Below are positions 8,827 to 17,398 of a stretch of 64,000 nt of DNA, one piece after another; the stretch's first letter is position 1, and each line of letters opens with the position of its first letter. The stretch is from Sphingomonas gellani (GTDB lineage: Bacteria; Pseudomonadota; Alphaproteobacteria; Sphingomonadales; Sphingomonadaceae). The notes under the pieces are model-generated. The model worked only from the letters and a program-made list of their open reading frames with translations, ran no database searches and was not told where the DNA came from. Location of the stretch: assembly GCF_900110035.1 (NCBI RefSeq), contig NZ_FOCF01000006.1, positions 186,001-250,000 of the forward strand, in the 5' to 3' direction. The position numbers and the translations under genes were made by a program.

Positions 8827-9204
8827 ATGCCGATCGACGCCACGCTGCCCTACGACGACACCAACATCTTCGCCCGGATCCTGCGCGGGGAGATCCCGTC
8901 GACGCGGGTTTATGAGGATCAGTGGGCGGTCGCCTTTCACGACATCGCGCCCCAGGCCGCGACCCACATCCTGGTGATCCCGCGCGGCGCCTATGTGTCG
9001 TGGGACGACTTCTCCGCCAATGCCCCGGCGGAGGAGATCGCCGGTTTCGTGCGCGCGGTGGGGCATGTCGCGCGTGAGCAGGGGCTGGTCGCGGACGGTT
9101 ACCGCCTGCTCGCCAACACCGGCGGCCATGGCGGGCAGGAGGTGCCGCACCTGCACGTCCATCTGTTCGGCGGCGCGCCCCTGGGGCCGATGCTGGCGCG
9201 CTGA
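8827..9204 (+). CDS. hinT: HIT-family (HinT-like) nucleotide hydrolase
   Basis: The product is 125 residues and ends in the histidine-triad motif HLHVHLF, with nucleotide-binding segments FHDIAPQAATHILVIPRG and NTGGHGGQEVPHLHVH. HinT-type proteins hydrolyse AMP-linked amines such as aminoacyl-adenylates in the cytosol. The start at ATG 8827 (MPIDATLPYDDTNIFARIL) matches the family N-terminus. A 196-base spacer separates it from hisE; I see no other gene there. The family assignment is secure, while the physiological substrate is not defined for most bacterial members. Confidence 0.93.
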   Translation: MPIDATLPYDDTNIFARILRGEIPSTRVYEDQWAVAFHDIAPQAATHILVIPRGAYVSWDDFSANAPAEEIAGFVRAVGHVAREQGLVADGYRLLANTGGHGGQEVPHLHVHLFGGAPLGPMLAR

Positions 9205-9324
9205 GTCGCCGGCGACGCTGTGTTGTCACGCCATTAAGCTATTGCGCCCCCCTGTTTTGGGACTAGGCTCCGCGCCTTCACCGATGCCGCGGCGCAACAG
9301 CGGCTTCCCCGGGGGGATGAGTTG

Positions 9325-10860
9325 ATGATTTTCGGGCGCGTCAAACCACTCGACGCAATCCTTGCCACCGCCGAGAAAAAGGGGCTGCAACGCTCACTCG
9401 GCGCGTTTCAGCTGACCATGCTGGGCATCGGCGCCGTGATCGGCACCGGCATCTTCGTTCTGACCAGCGAGGCCGCGCAAAAGGCCGGGCCCGGCATGAT
9501 GCTGTCGTTCATCGTCGCCGGCTTCGTCTGCGCGGTGGCGGCGCTTTGCTATTCGGAACTCGCCTCCATGGTCCCGGTCGCCGGGTCCGCCTACACCTAC
9601 ACCTATGCGGTGATGGGCGAGCTGCTGGCCTGGATGGTCGGATGGGCGCTGATCCTCGAATATGCCGTCGGCGCGTCCGCGGTCGCGGTCGGCTGGTCCG
9701 GCTATGTCGTGGGACAGTTCCAGAACCAGTTGGGGATCACCCTGCCCGCCGCGCTGGTGAACGGGCCCTATGCCGGGGGCGTCATCAACCTGCCGGCCGT
9801 GCTGGTTTCGCTGCTGGTCACCTGGCTGCTGGTCGTCGGCACCACCGAAAGCGCGCGGTTCAACGCGGTGCTGGTGTGCATCAAGGTCGCGGCGCTGACC
9901 CTGTTCATCGCGCTGGCCGTGCCGGTGGCGCAGAAGGAGCATTTCGAACCGTTCATGCCGACCGGCTTCACCGGGGTCATGGGCGCCGCCGCGTCGATCT
10001 TCTTCGCCTATGTCGGCTTCGACGCCGTCTCCACCGCTGCCGAGGAGACCAAGAACCCGCAGCGCAACGTGCCGATCGGCCTGATCGGCAGCCTGTTGTT
10101 CTGCACCGTCTTCTACCTGCTGGTGTCGGTGGGCGCGATCGGATCGCCTTTGGGCGCACAGCCGGTGCGGGACGCCGCCGGGACGCTGCTCGACCCGGGC
10201 ACGACCGAACTCGCCGCGCGATGCAAGGCCATCGTCGCCGGCGGTGCGCTGGAGCCGCTGTCCTGTTCGCGGGAGGCGCTGGCCCATGTGCTGCGCACGA
10301 TCGGCTGGGTAAAGGTCGGCAATCTGATCGGCCTGGCCGCGACGCTGGCGCTGCCGTCCGTCGTGTTGATGATGATGTTCGGCCAGACGCGCGTGTTCTT
10401 CACCATGGCGCGCGACGGACTGCTGCCGGAAAAGTTGGCATCGGTTCACCCGAAGTACCACACACCGCACGTCGTCACGATCGTGACCGGCATCGCGGCG
10501 ACGTTGGCGGCGGCGTTCCTGCCGGTGGGCAAGCTGGCCGATTATTCCAACTCGGGCACGCTGTTCGCCTTTGCCATGGTCGGCGTGTCGGTGTTGGTGC
10601 TGCGCCGCACCGATCCGGGCCGTCGCCGGCCGTTCCGCACCCCGCTGGTCGGCATCGTCGCACCGCTCGCCATCGCCGGCTGCGTGTACCTGTACGTGTC
10701 GCTGCCCTGGGCGGCGATCCTGGTGCTGCCGGTGTGGGGCGCGATCGGGCTGCTGATCTATTTCGGCTACAGCCGCAAGCGCAGCTATGTCGGGCGGGGC
10801 ATCATCGACACGCTGGACGATCCGCACATGCAGCCGGAGGTCGCCCGGCCGCTCCACTGA
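9325..10860 (+). CDS. APC-superfamily amino-acid permease
   Basis: This is a 511-residue inner-membrane protein with about twelve transmembrane helices. The APC signature is at the N-terminus: LTMLGIGAVIGTGIFVLT, the unwound helix 1 with GAVIGTGIF. FFAYVGFDAVSTAAEETKNPQRNVP is the helix 6-7 segment of the cationic amino-acid transporter type. A 40-residue cysteine-containing insert (about residues 280-320) lies between helices and may be periplasmic. The start is ATG 9325, directly after a TTG in frame, with a purine-rich GGGGGGATGAG before it. A strong hairpin terminator follows. The substrate, probably an amino acid, cannot be specified. Confidence 0.9.
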   Translation: MIFGRVKPLDAILATAEKKGLQRSLGAFQLTMLGIGAVIGTGIFVLTSEAAQKAGPGMMLSFIVAGFVCAVAALCYSELASMVPVAGSAYTYTYAVMGELLAWMVGWALILEYAVGASAVAVGWSGYVVGQFQNQLGITLPAALVNGPYAGGVINLPAVLVSLLVTWLLVVGTTESARFNAVLVCIKVAALTLFIALAVPVAQKEHFEPFMPTGFTGVMGAAASIFFAYVGFDAVSTAAEETKNPQRNVPIGLIGSLLFCTVFYLLVSVGAIGSPLGAQPVRDAAGTLLDPGTTELAARCKAIVAGGALEPLSCSREALAHVLRTIGWVKVGNLIGLAATLALPSVVLMMMFGQTRVFFTMARDGLLPEKLASVHPKYHTPHVVTIVTGIAATLAAAFLPVGKLADYSNSGTLFAFAMVGVSVLVLRRTDPGRRRPFRTPLVGIVAPLAIAGCVYLYVSLPWAAILVLPVWGAIGLLIYFGYSRKRSYVGRGIIDTLDDPHMQPEVARPLH

Positions 10861-10876
10861 TCGGAGCGTCCACGAA

Positions 10877-10910
10877 AAAAGGGCCGGGGGAGCGATCCCC
10901 CGGCCCTTTT
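10877..10910. terminator. Bidirectional intrinsic terminator
   Basis: A perfect inverted repeat, AAAAGGGCCGGGGG (10877-10890) and CCCCCGGCCCTTTT (10897-10910), encloses a six-base loop. It has T residues on the right for the permease transcript and, read on the other strand, for the converging adenosine kinase transcript. Position between two convergent genes supports two-way use. Confidence 0.88.
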
Positions 10911-10932
10911 CATGTCCTCGGTCAGGTAGGGC

Positions 10933-11931
10933 TCAGCCCAGTTTCTGCGCCACCAGCGCCTTCAGGTCGACCTGCGACCGCGCGCCGAAATGGCTGATGA
11001 TCTCCGCCGCGCAGATCGCGCCGAGCTTCAACGATCGCTCCAGGTCCCAGCCCTGAGCCTGGCCGTGCAGGAAGCCGGCGGCGAACAGGTCGCCGGCGCC
11101 GGTGGTGTCCACCACCCGCTCGATCGGCTCCGCCGCGACCTCTGCCCGGTCGCCGTCCTGGATCGCGATCGCGCCGTGCGCACCGCGCGTCACGACCAGC
11201 GTGCGGACCTGCGGCGCAACCTTCGCCACGGCCGCCTCAAAATCCTCGACCTCGGCCAGCGCGGCCAGTTCGTTCTCGTTGGCGAACAGGATGTCGATCA
11301 GACCGTCCGCGACCAACTTGCGGAAATCATCACCGTGGCGCGAGATGCAGAAGGTATCGGACAGGGTGAAGGCGACCTTGCGCCCCGCATCATGCGCGAT
11401 CTCGATCGCGGCGCGCATCGCGGCGCGCGGCTCTTCCGGATCCCACAGATACCCTTCGAGATACAGGATCGCCGCGTCGCGGATCAGGTCGCGGTCGAGG
11501 GCGGCCGGCGGCAGGAACTGGGACGCGCCGAGGAAGGTGTTCATCGTCCGCTGCCCATCCGGCGTGACGAAGATCAGGCACCGCGCGGTGGTCGGCTGAC
11601 CCGCACGCACGGGCGTGTCGAACTGGATGCCGACGGAGCGGATGTCATGCGCGAAGACCTGACCCAGCTGGTCGTCCGCCACCTGTCCGATGAAGCCGCA
11701 GGTGCCGCCCAGCCCGGCGACGCCCGCGATCGTGTTCGCCGCCGATCCACCCGAAGCCTCCAACCCCGGGCCCATCTTCGCATACAGGTCGTCGGCGTCC
11801 TCGGGCGAAAAGACGAGCTGCATCGACCCCTTGGTCATGCCCTCCGCCTGGATGAACGCGTCGTCGGTCTGGGACAGGATGTCGACGATCGCGTTGCCGA
11901 TCGCGACCACGTCGTAGCTGGGTCTGGTCAA
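10933..11931 (-). CDS. Adenosine kinase-like PfkB-family kinase
   Basis: This 332-residue ribokinase-fold kinase is most similar in layout to bacterial adenosine kinases, which phosphorylate adenosine to AMP. It shows the PfkB entry motif (GGSAANTIAGVAGLGGTCGFIGQV) and the C-terminal signature DTTGAGDLFAAGFL, which contains the catalytic Asp and anion hole. No ATG is near the family N-terminus. TTG at 11931 (product TRPSYDVVAIGNAIVDIL) is chosen because CGGAG lies 8-12 bases upstream in the message; the frame is open further but has no homologous look. Other PfkB sugar kinases are possible. It converges on the permease at a shared terminator. Confidence 0.85.
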   Translation of the reverse strand: MTRPSYDVVAIGNAIVDILSQTDDAFIQAEGMTKGSMQLVFSPEDADDLYAKMGPGLEASGGSAANTIAGVAGLGGTCGFIGQVADDQLGQVFAHDIRSVGIQFDTPVRAGQPTTARCLIFVTPDGQRTMNTFLGASQFLPPAALDRDLIRDAAILYLEGYLWDPEEPRAAMRAAIEIAHDAGRKVAFTLSDTFCISRHGDDFRKLVADGLIDILFANENELAALAEVEDFEAAVAKVAPQVRTLVVTRGAHGAIAIQDGDRAEVAAEPIERVVDTTGAGDLFAAGFLHGQAQGWDLERSLKLGAICAAEIISHFGARSQVDLKALVAQKLG

Positions 11932-12004
11932 GAGGATGCTCCGGTGAGGTAAAGCCGCGCCGTAGAGCCCAGCCCCGGCTCGCGCAACGCCGGGCAGGAA
12001 TGCT

Positions 12005-12406
12005 ATGACCGTCGCCATGACATTCGCACACGCTCGCCGGATGGCGGCACGGCCGGCCGTTCTTTGCTCCGCACTCACGCTCGCGGGATGCGCGGTCGCG
12101 CCGACGCCATCCGCCGCGCCCGTGCCGGCGGCCCCCAGCTTTTCCACCGTGGGGCTGGAGCGGGTGATGGGCCAGCCCGCATCGACGCTGATCCAACTGT
12201 TCGGACAGCCCGATGCCGACCTGCGTGAGGGCAGTGCGCGCAAGCTGCAGTTCGCCGGGCGGTTCTGCGTCCTGGACGCCTATCTCTATCCCAAGGAGCG
12301 CGAGGAGCCGCGCGTCACCTACATCGACGCGCGCGAACCCGACGGCAGCGCGATCGACCGGGCCAGTTGCGTCGCCGCGCTGACCCGGCGCGAGGGAGGA
12401 CGGTAG
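12005..12406 (+). CDS. Putative lipoprotein
   Basis: The 133-residue product has a lipoprotein signal: a basic N-terminus, then AVLCSALTLAGC with lipobox LAGC near residue 29, followed by a Pro/Ala-rich tether (APTPSAAPVPAAP). The globular part starts VGLERVMGQPASTLIQLFGQPD, a helix-turn pattern reminiscent of small BamE/SmpA-type lipoproteins, but the match is not firm. Starts at ATG 12005 and ATG 12017 are both possible. It ends five bases before the convergent queG. Location is probably the periplasmic face of a membrane. Confidence 0.7.
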   Translation: MTVAMTFAHARRMAARPAVLCSALTLAGCAVAPTPSAAPVPAAPSFSTVGLERVMGQPASTLIQLFGQPDADLREGSARKLQFAGRFCVLDAYLYPKEREEPRVTYIDAREPDGSAIDRASCVAALTRREGGR

Positions 12407-12410
12407 AGGG

Positions 12411-13541
12411 TCAGGGCAGCGGCCCGCTGTTCCATTCCCCCATCACCTCGGCATCCGGCTCCAGCGCGACGCGCACCTCCCGCTCCGCTCGCCATCGCGC
12501 CGGATCGATCCGCCCCAACGCCCACGTCGCCGCCCCCCGCACCGATGGCGCGGGATCGTCAAGCAACTGGGCCAGCGAAGCCGCCAGTGCCGGGTCGCCG
12601 CTGTTCCCCGCGGCCACTGCGGCGTTGCGGACCATCCTGTCGCGGCCGATGCGCTTGATCGGAGAGCCGGCGAACACCTGCCGGAAACCGGGGTCGTCGA
12701 GAGCGAGCAGGTCGGCCAATTCGGGCGCCACCATCTCCGCACGCGGCAGAAACGCGGCGTTCGCCGAGGCGGCGGCGGCGAACTTGTTCCAGGGACAGAC
12801 CGCCAGACAGTCGTCGCAGCCATAGATGCGGTTGCCGATGGCGGCACGGAATTCGTGCGGGATCGCCCCGGCATGCTCAATCGTCAGGTATGAGATGCAG
12901 CGCCGCGCATCGAGCTGATAGGGCGCAGGGAACGCGTCGGTCGGGCACGCTCGCTGGCACGCGTCGCACGATCCGCAACTGGTCCGGCCGGCGGCGTCGG
13001 GCAGCAGGTCGAGCGTGGTGTAGATCGCCCCCAGGAACAGCCAGCTGCCGTGGTCGCGGCTGACCAGATTGGTGTGCTTGCCCTGCCAGCCCAGCCCCGC
13101 CGCCTCGGCCAGCGGCTTCTCCATCACGGGCGCGGTGTCCACAAAGACCTTCAGCGGCGCGGGCGCCTCAGCCGCCAGCCATCGGCCCAGCGCCTTCAGC
13201 GCCTTTTTGACCACATCATGGTAATCGCCGCCCTGCGCATAGGTGGAGATGCGGCCGCGCCCGCCCTCTCCGGCCAGGGCGAGCGGGTCGGTCGCCGGGG
13301 CATAGCTCATGCCCAGCGAGATCACGCTCCTGACCTCCGGCCACAGCCCCGCCGGGCTTTCGCGGTGGTGCGCGCGTTCCTCCATCCAGATCATGCCGCC
13401 GTGCCGCCCGTCGGCCAGCCATTCGCGCAACCGTTGCCCCGTCCTGGGCGCCACGTCCGCGCTCGCGATCCCGCACGCCGCGAAACCGAGTGCGGCGGCC
13501 TGATCCTTGATGCGCTGTTCCAATGACTTGTGTTCGGACAC
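12411..13541 (-). CDS. queG: Epoxyqueuosine reductase QueG
   Basis: QueG reduces epoxyqueuosine to queuosine in tRNA, the last step of queuosine synthesis, using cobalamin and two [4Fe-4S] clusters. The two ferredoxin-like cysteine sets are intact: CGSCDACQRACP (about residue 187) and CDDCLAVCP (about residue 242). The catalytic Asp lies in KVFVDTAPVMEKPLAEAAGLGWQGKH, given here in two parts: KVFVDTAPVMEK and LGWQGKHTN. A HEAT-like C-terminal segment (RNAAVAAGNSGDPALAASLA) matches the family. The start is GTG at 13541 (VSEHKSLEQRIK). Cobalamin dependence means the cell must import or make B12. Confidence 0.94.
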   Translation of the reverse strand: MSEHKSLEQRIKDQAAALGFAACGIASADVAPRTGQRLREWLADGRHGGMIWMEERAHHRESPAGLWPEVRSVISLGMSYAPATDPLALAGEGGRGRISTYAQGGDYHDVVKKALKALGRWLAAEAPAPLKVFVDTAPVMEKPLAEAAGLGWQGKHTNLVSRDHGSWLFLGAIYTTLDLLPDAAGRTSCGSCDACQRACPTDAFPAPYQLDARRCISYLTIEHAGAIPHEFRAAIGNRIYGCDDCLAVCPWNKFAAAASANAAFLPRAEMVAPELADLLALDDPGFRQVFAGSPIKRIGRDRMVRNAAVAAGNSGDPALAASLAQLLDDPAPSVRGAATWALGRIDPARWRAEREVRVALEPDAEVMGEWNSGPLP

Positions 13542-13608
13542 GTGGCCCCGCTACCACGTCCTGCGGCTCTTCGCACTTGGGCCTGCGTTTGTGGCGAACG
13601 GGGGCTGG

Positions 13609-14529
13609 ATGACGACGGGCGATTGGGCGTGCAGCGCATCCGGGCTGGTGAAGCGGTTCGGCGACCGGCGCGTGGTCGACGGCATCGACATCGCGGTGCC
13701 GCGCGGCGCGATCTATGGCGTGCTCGGCCCCAACGGCGCGGGCAAGACCACCACGCTCAGGATGATGCTGGGCATCATCGAACCCGATGGCGGCACGCGC
13801 CAGTTGCTGGATGCCGAGCACCCGCGCGATGCCAGCGACCGCGTCGGCTACCTGCCCGAAGAGCGCGGGCTCTATCCGGCGATGAAGGCGCGAGAGGCGA
13901 TCGCCTTCATGGGCGCGCTGCGCGGGCTGGACTGGCGCACCGGGCGCAGGCGCGCGGGCGTGCTGCTGGAACGCGCCGGCCTCGGCCACGCCGCCGACAG
14001 CAAGATCCGCAAGCTGTCCAAGGGCATGGCGCAGCTGGTCCAGCTGCTGGGGGCGGTGGTGCATGAACCGGACCTGCTGGTGCTGGACGAGCCGTTCTCC
14101 GGCCTCGATCCGGTGAACCAGGAACGCCTGGAGGCGCTGATCACCGGGGAGCGGGACCGGGGCGCGACCGTGATCTTCTCCACCCATGTCATGGCGCATG
14201 CCGAACGGCTGTGCGACCGGCTGGCCATCATCGCCGGTGGCAAGCGGCGGTTCGAGGGAACGGTGGACGATGCGCGCGGCACCCTGCCCGCCCGCGTTCA
14301 TTATGTGCCGCACCACGTCGGAGCCGGACTGGCGGCCGTGCTGCCCCCCGACGCGCGCGCGGATGGCGATGGCTGGCGGTTCCAGCTGCCCGCCGAAGGG
14401 ATCGAGCAGTTGCTGGTCCGCCTGATCCAGGCGGGCCACGGCATCTCCGGCCTGTCGATCGAGCGACCCGGACTGCACGAGGCGTTCGTCCGCATCGTCG
14501 GCCGCGACGCGCTGGAGGCCGCGGCATGA
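13609..14529 (+). CDS. ABC exporter ATP-binding subunit (NatA-like)
   Basis: This 306-residue ATPase has Walker A GPNGAGKTT (about residues 40-48), a modified signature LSKGMAQ, Walker B LLVLDEPFSGLDP and the H-loop STHVMAHAE. The C-terminal 80 residues form the extra domain typical of the NatA/DrrA group. Start at ATG 13609 follows GGGGGCTGG; a GTG at 13591 is an alternative. It overlaps the permease gene by ATGA, so the two form a two-gene exporter operon. The lysine-methionine in the signature is seen in other NatA-like exporters. Substrate (ions, drugs or lipids) is unknown. Confidence 0.9.
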   Translation: MTTGDWACSASGLVKRFGDRRVVDGIDIAVPRGAIYGVLGPNGAGKTTTLRMMLGIIEPDGGTRQLLDAEHPRDASDRVGYLPEERGLYPAMKAREAIAFMGALRGLDWRTGRRRAGVLLERAGLGHAADSKIRKLSKGMAQLVQLLGAVVHEPDLLVLDEPFSGLDPVNQERLEALITGERDRGATVIFSTHVMAHAERLCDRLAIIAGGKRRFEGTVDDARGTLPARVHYVPHHVGAGLAAVLPPDARADGDGWRFQLPAEGIEQLLVRLIQAGHGISGLSIERPGLHEAFVRIVGRDALEAAA

Positions 14530-15779
14530 GCGACACCTCCCGCAACCGGCTGCGCCGCTCCATCCGCCAGACGCTGACCATCGCCCGTCGCGACTTCATC
14601 GCGACCGTGTTCACCCCGATCTTCCTGTTGTTCCTGTTCGCGCCGATGATCTTCGGCGTGATCGGCGGCACGGTCGGCGGGATGAGCGCGGCCAGCATGG
14701 CGGGTGGCGGCGACCGCTCCCGCATCGTGGCGATCGTCGCGGCGGATCAGGCCCGCACCGTGGCGGACGCGGACAGGCGCCTGCGCGCCGTGTTCCGCGA
14801 CTCGCAGGAGCCGCCGCCGCTGACCACGCTGAGCCCGGCGGCGAACCCGGCCGCGCAGGCCCGCGCGGCCTTTTCCGCCAAGGACTATGACGCCGCCGCG
14901 GTGCTGTACGGCCCGCTCGACCGGCCGACGATCCTGTTCGGTGGCAGGAGTGACCGCACCGCCGACTATCTGGCGACGATGGCGGCGGAAACGCTGGCGG
15001 CGGAGCGGCTGGGCGGACGCATGCCGGCCGTCGCCGCCACGAAGACCCGCTTCGTGCCGCCCCATCCCGCCGCCGGCCCATCGAACCGGCCCAACCCGTC
15101 TGCCTTCTTCGCGGTGTTCGGCATCTTCTTCCTCACCCTTTTCCTGTCGGGGCAGGTGGTCGGCACCATGGCGGAGGAGCGCAGCAACAAGGTGGTGGAG
15201 GTGCTCGCCGCCGCCGTGCCGCTGGAAAGCGTGTTCCTCGGCAAGCTGCTGGGCATGTTCGGCGTGGCGATCCTGTTTGTCGGGTTCTGGGGCACGGTGG
15301 TCGGCAATCTCGGCCTGTTGCTGCCCGGCGACATGGGCCGCGAGCTGGCGAGCATCACGCCCGCTGTCGGGGCGGCCCCTTTCAGCCTGCTGTTCGCCGC
15401 CTATTTCACCACGGCCTATCTGCTGCTCGGATCGGTGTTCCTGGGCGTGGGCGCGCAGGCCAGCACGATGCGAGAGATCCAGTTGCTGTCGCTGCCCATC
15501 ACGTTCGTTCAGATGTCGATGTTCGGCCTGGCCGCCGCCGCGGCCGGACGGCCGGGCAGCTGGATCGCTTCCATGGCGGAGGTGTTTCCGCTCTCCTCCC
15601 CGTTCGCGATGGCAGGACGGGCAGCCAATCGGGCGGAGCTGTGGCCCCATGTCGCGGCGATCGCGTGGCAGCTTCTGTGGGTCGCGGTGTTCATCACGGT
15701 CGGCGCGCGGCTGTTCCGGCGGGGAGTGCTGCAATCGGGCAGCGCGCGTCCGTGGTGGCGACGCAGGCGGGTGGCCTAA
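14526..15779 (+). CDS. ABC exporter permease subunit (NatB-like)
   Basis: The 417-residue membrane subunit is coupled to the ATPase gene by an ATGA overlap. It has one helix near the N-terminus (TVFTPIFLLFLFAPMIFGV), a roughly 150-residue extracytoplasmic domain (about 55-200), then five or six helices beginning FFAVFGIFFLTLFLSGQVV. The MAEERSNKVVEVL motif after the second helix is the hallmark of ABC-2/NatB permeases. The large loop and MAEERSNK motif place it with Na+/drug exporters rather than LPS exporters, but substrate is not determinable. Confidence 0.9.
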   Translation: MSDTSRNRLRRSIRQTLTIARRDFIATVFTPIFLLFLFAPMIFGVIGGTVGGMSAASMAGGGDRSRIVAIVAADQARTVADADRRLRAVFRDSQEPPPLTTLSPAANPAAQARAAFSAKDYDAAAVLYGPLDRPTILFGGRSDRTADYLATMAAETLAAERLGGRMPAVAATKTRFVPPHPAAGPSNRPNPSAFFAVFGIFFLTLFLSGQVVGTMAEERSNKVVEVLAAAVPLESVFLGKLLGMFGVAILFVGFWGTVVGNLGLLLPGDMGRELASITPAVGAAPFSLLFAAYFTTAYLLLGSVFLGVGAQASTMREIQLLSLPITFVQMSMFGLAAAAAGRPGSWIASMAEVFPLSSPFAMAGRAANRAELWPHVAAIAWQLLWVAVFITVGARLFRRGVLQSGSARPWWRRRRVA

Positions 15780-15852
15780 GCCGCTCAGTTACCAACCCCT
15801 TTTCACGGCCCTGCCTCTGGCGGCGTTCGGCTGGTCAACCCATATCCGGGTC

Positions 15853-16362
15853 ATGACTCAGCCGCACGAAAAGCTCGCCGCCGATCGCCGCACGATCCTG
15901 TCCACCCTTGCCGCAGGCTTGGCCGGCGTCGCCTTCTGGTCCGCGCGGAGCCGTCCAGCCGAAGCGGCGGAGCGGTTCGCTGTCCAGCACAGCGACGCCG
16001 AATGGCGCCGCATGCTGCCCGCGCCCGCCTATGACGTATTGCGGCATGAGGGGACCGAGCGGCCCTTTTCCAGCCCCTTGAACGACGAGCATCGTGCCGG
16101 CACCTTCCAGTGTCGGGGCTGCGGGCAGGCGCTGTACAGTTCCAAGACGAAGTTCGACAGCGGCACCGGCTGGCCCAGCTTCTGGGCACCGATCAACGGC
16201 GCCGTCGCGACCAAGACCGATCGGTCGCTGCTGATGAGCCGGACGGAGGTTCACTGCACCCGTTGCGGCGGCCACCAGGGCCATGTTTTCAACGATGGTC
16301 CGCGCCCAACCGGCAAGCGTTATTGCATGAACGGCGTGTCGATGACGTTCAAGCCGGCCTGA
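15853..16362 (+). CDS. msrB: Peptide-methionine (R)-S-oxide reductase, Tat-exported
   Basis: MsrB reduces methionine-R-sulfoxide in damaged proteins. The four zinc cysteines appear as CRGC and CTRC, and the catalytic Cys is in RYCMNGVSM near the C-terminus. GTGWPSFWAPI is the substrate-site motif. Unusually for a housekeeping MsrB, the 169-residue product begins with a twin-arginine type signal: Arg12-Arg13 in DRRTILSTLAAGLAGVAFW, then an Ala-rich AEAA cleavage region near residue 38. This suggests a folded, metal-loaded enzyme exported by Tat to repair periplasmic proteins. It is separated from the ABC operon by 73 bases. Confidence 0.93.
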   Translation: MTQPHEKLAADRRTILSTLAAGLAGVAFWSARSRPAEAAERFAVQHSDAEWRRMLPAPAYDVLRHEGTERPFSSPLNDEHRAGTFQCRGCGQALYSSKTKFDSGTGWPSFWAPINGAVATKTDRSLLMSRTEVHCTRCGGHQGHVFNDGPRPTGKRYCMNGVSMTFKPA

Positions 16363-16368
16363 CATGGA

Positions 16369-16398
16369 AAGGGCCCCGCCGTTCCCGGCGAGGCCCTT
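16369..16398. terminator. Hairpin between convergent genes
   Basis: AAGGGCC (16369-16375) pairs with GGCCCTT (16392-16398), with an inner CGCC/GGCG stem and a small loop. It lies just after msrB and before the end of the convergent CHAP gene. The T-tract is short, so termination efficiency is uncertain. Confidence 0.55.
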
Positions 16399-16424
16399 CA
16401 CATTCGGCGTCGAAAGTCGGCGGG

Positions 16425-16973
16425 TTACGGGCGTACCGTCGCCGCGGTGGCGATGACCAGCGTGTCGCCGATGCGCTCGACCGGCGCGGCGGACTGGCTG
16501 GACAGCGCGTGATCGGCGTAGATGAAGCCGTTGGTCGGATAAACGCTGGTGCCCAGCCCGCCCTGCGGCCCGTACCACACCTTGACCGCGCTCCAGTCGC
16601 CCGCCGCCGAAACGTCCACCGCCCGCACGTCCGTCTCGACACGGCCGGGACGCGACCAGTTGGCGTGGGTCAGCAGCACTTCGCGGTCGCTCACCACCTG
16701 GGACACCATCGCGACATGGCCGACGCGCATGCGGCGGGTCGCCTCGAACGACAGAACGGAGCCTACGCGGGGCGTGTGGCCACGGTCGTAATGGCCGGCG
16801 GCCTGACCCCACCAGGTGTTCGCGTTACCGCGGATCTCGATGCCGGAGATCTGGCGGGCATAGGGCGCGCACTGCCAGAACTGCGCGGAGGCTGGAACTG
16901 CGCCGACCACCGCCGTCATCAGGGTGCACGAAACCACCAGCGCAAAACGCGCTGCCAACGTCTTCAAATTCAT
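16425..16973 (-). CDS. Exported CHAP-domain (cysteine amidase-like) protein
   Basis: The 182-residue product has a signal peptide (MNLKTLAARFALVVSCTLMT onwards, cleaved after ASA at residue 30). The CHAP catalytic pair is visible: Cys35 in WQCAPYARQ and His86 in RVGHVAMV. CHAP enzymes cleave peptidoglycan peptides or act as amidases, and this form (GNANTWWGQAAGHYDRG) is the short, single-domain type common in sphingomonads. The C-terminal 50 residues (YADHALSSQSAAPVERIG) have no recognised fold. It is probably periplasmic. Peptidoglycan hydrolysis is inferred from the family and not shown by the sequence alone. Confidence 0.82.
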   Translation of the reverse strand: MNLKTLAARFALVVSCTLMTAVVGAVPASAQFWQCAPYARQISGIEIRGNANTWWGQAAGHYDRGHTPRVGSVLSFEATRRMRVGHVAMVSQVVSDREVLLTHANWSRPGRVETDVRAVDVSAAGDWSAVKVWYGPQGGLGTSVYPTNGFIYADHALSSQSAAPVERIGDTLVIATAATVRP

Positions 16974-17079
16974 TGTTGCGACCCCCGCCGCTCGAAACCG
17001 ATGAGTGTCGGCTAGGGGAGCGGCGGCGCGAACGAAAGCGTTCAGCGATGAGGCGTTTCAACCGACGGATGAGCGGCCG

Positions 17080-17352
17080 ATGAACGTGGGAACAGGCGTG
17101 ACAGAGGTGTGTAGCTCCCTGGCGAAAGGCGACCTGGATTACGTCACCGGCATCGACAAGCGGCGGGTCGCGGCGGGTCCGGACGGGCTGCGCGACACGG
17201 TGGCCGCGCTGCTGCGGGAGGGCGGCGCCGCGCGCGTGCGGTACAGCCCGTCGACCATAGCCTGTCTTCGCATGGCGCTCGCATTCCTCGACCGCGCGCC
17301 CTTGCCGGCATATCGCCGGGCCGCCTGGCGCTCGCCACGCCCGCCTGCATGA
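17080..17352 (+). CDS. Hypothetical protein
   Basis: A possible 90-residue product starts MNVGTGVTEVCSSLAKGDLD at ATG 17080; the frame is also open to an ATG at 17005. It is rich in Ala and Arg, ends in AAWRSPRPPA, and shows no signal peptide, membrane helix or known motif. It lies between two genes on the opposite strand (CHAP and malic enzyme). In DNA this GC-rich an open frame of this size can occur by chance, so it is listed only as a possible gene. Confidence 0.3.
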   Translation: MNVGTGVTEVCSSLAKGDLDYVTGIDKRRVAAGPDGLRDTVAALLREGGAARVRYSPSTIACLRMALAFLDRAPLPAYRRAAWRSPRPPA

Positions 17353-17398
17353 TGCGACAACGGGCGCTCACTCGGCCCGCCGTCGCATCATCTTGTCC

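Noticed and set aside
9394-10857. A 487-codon open frame on the reverse strand of the permease gene
   Set aside because: Its product is a His/Arg/Gln-rich low-complexity string typical of antisense frames in GC-rich DNA; the permease on the other strand has clear motifs.
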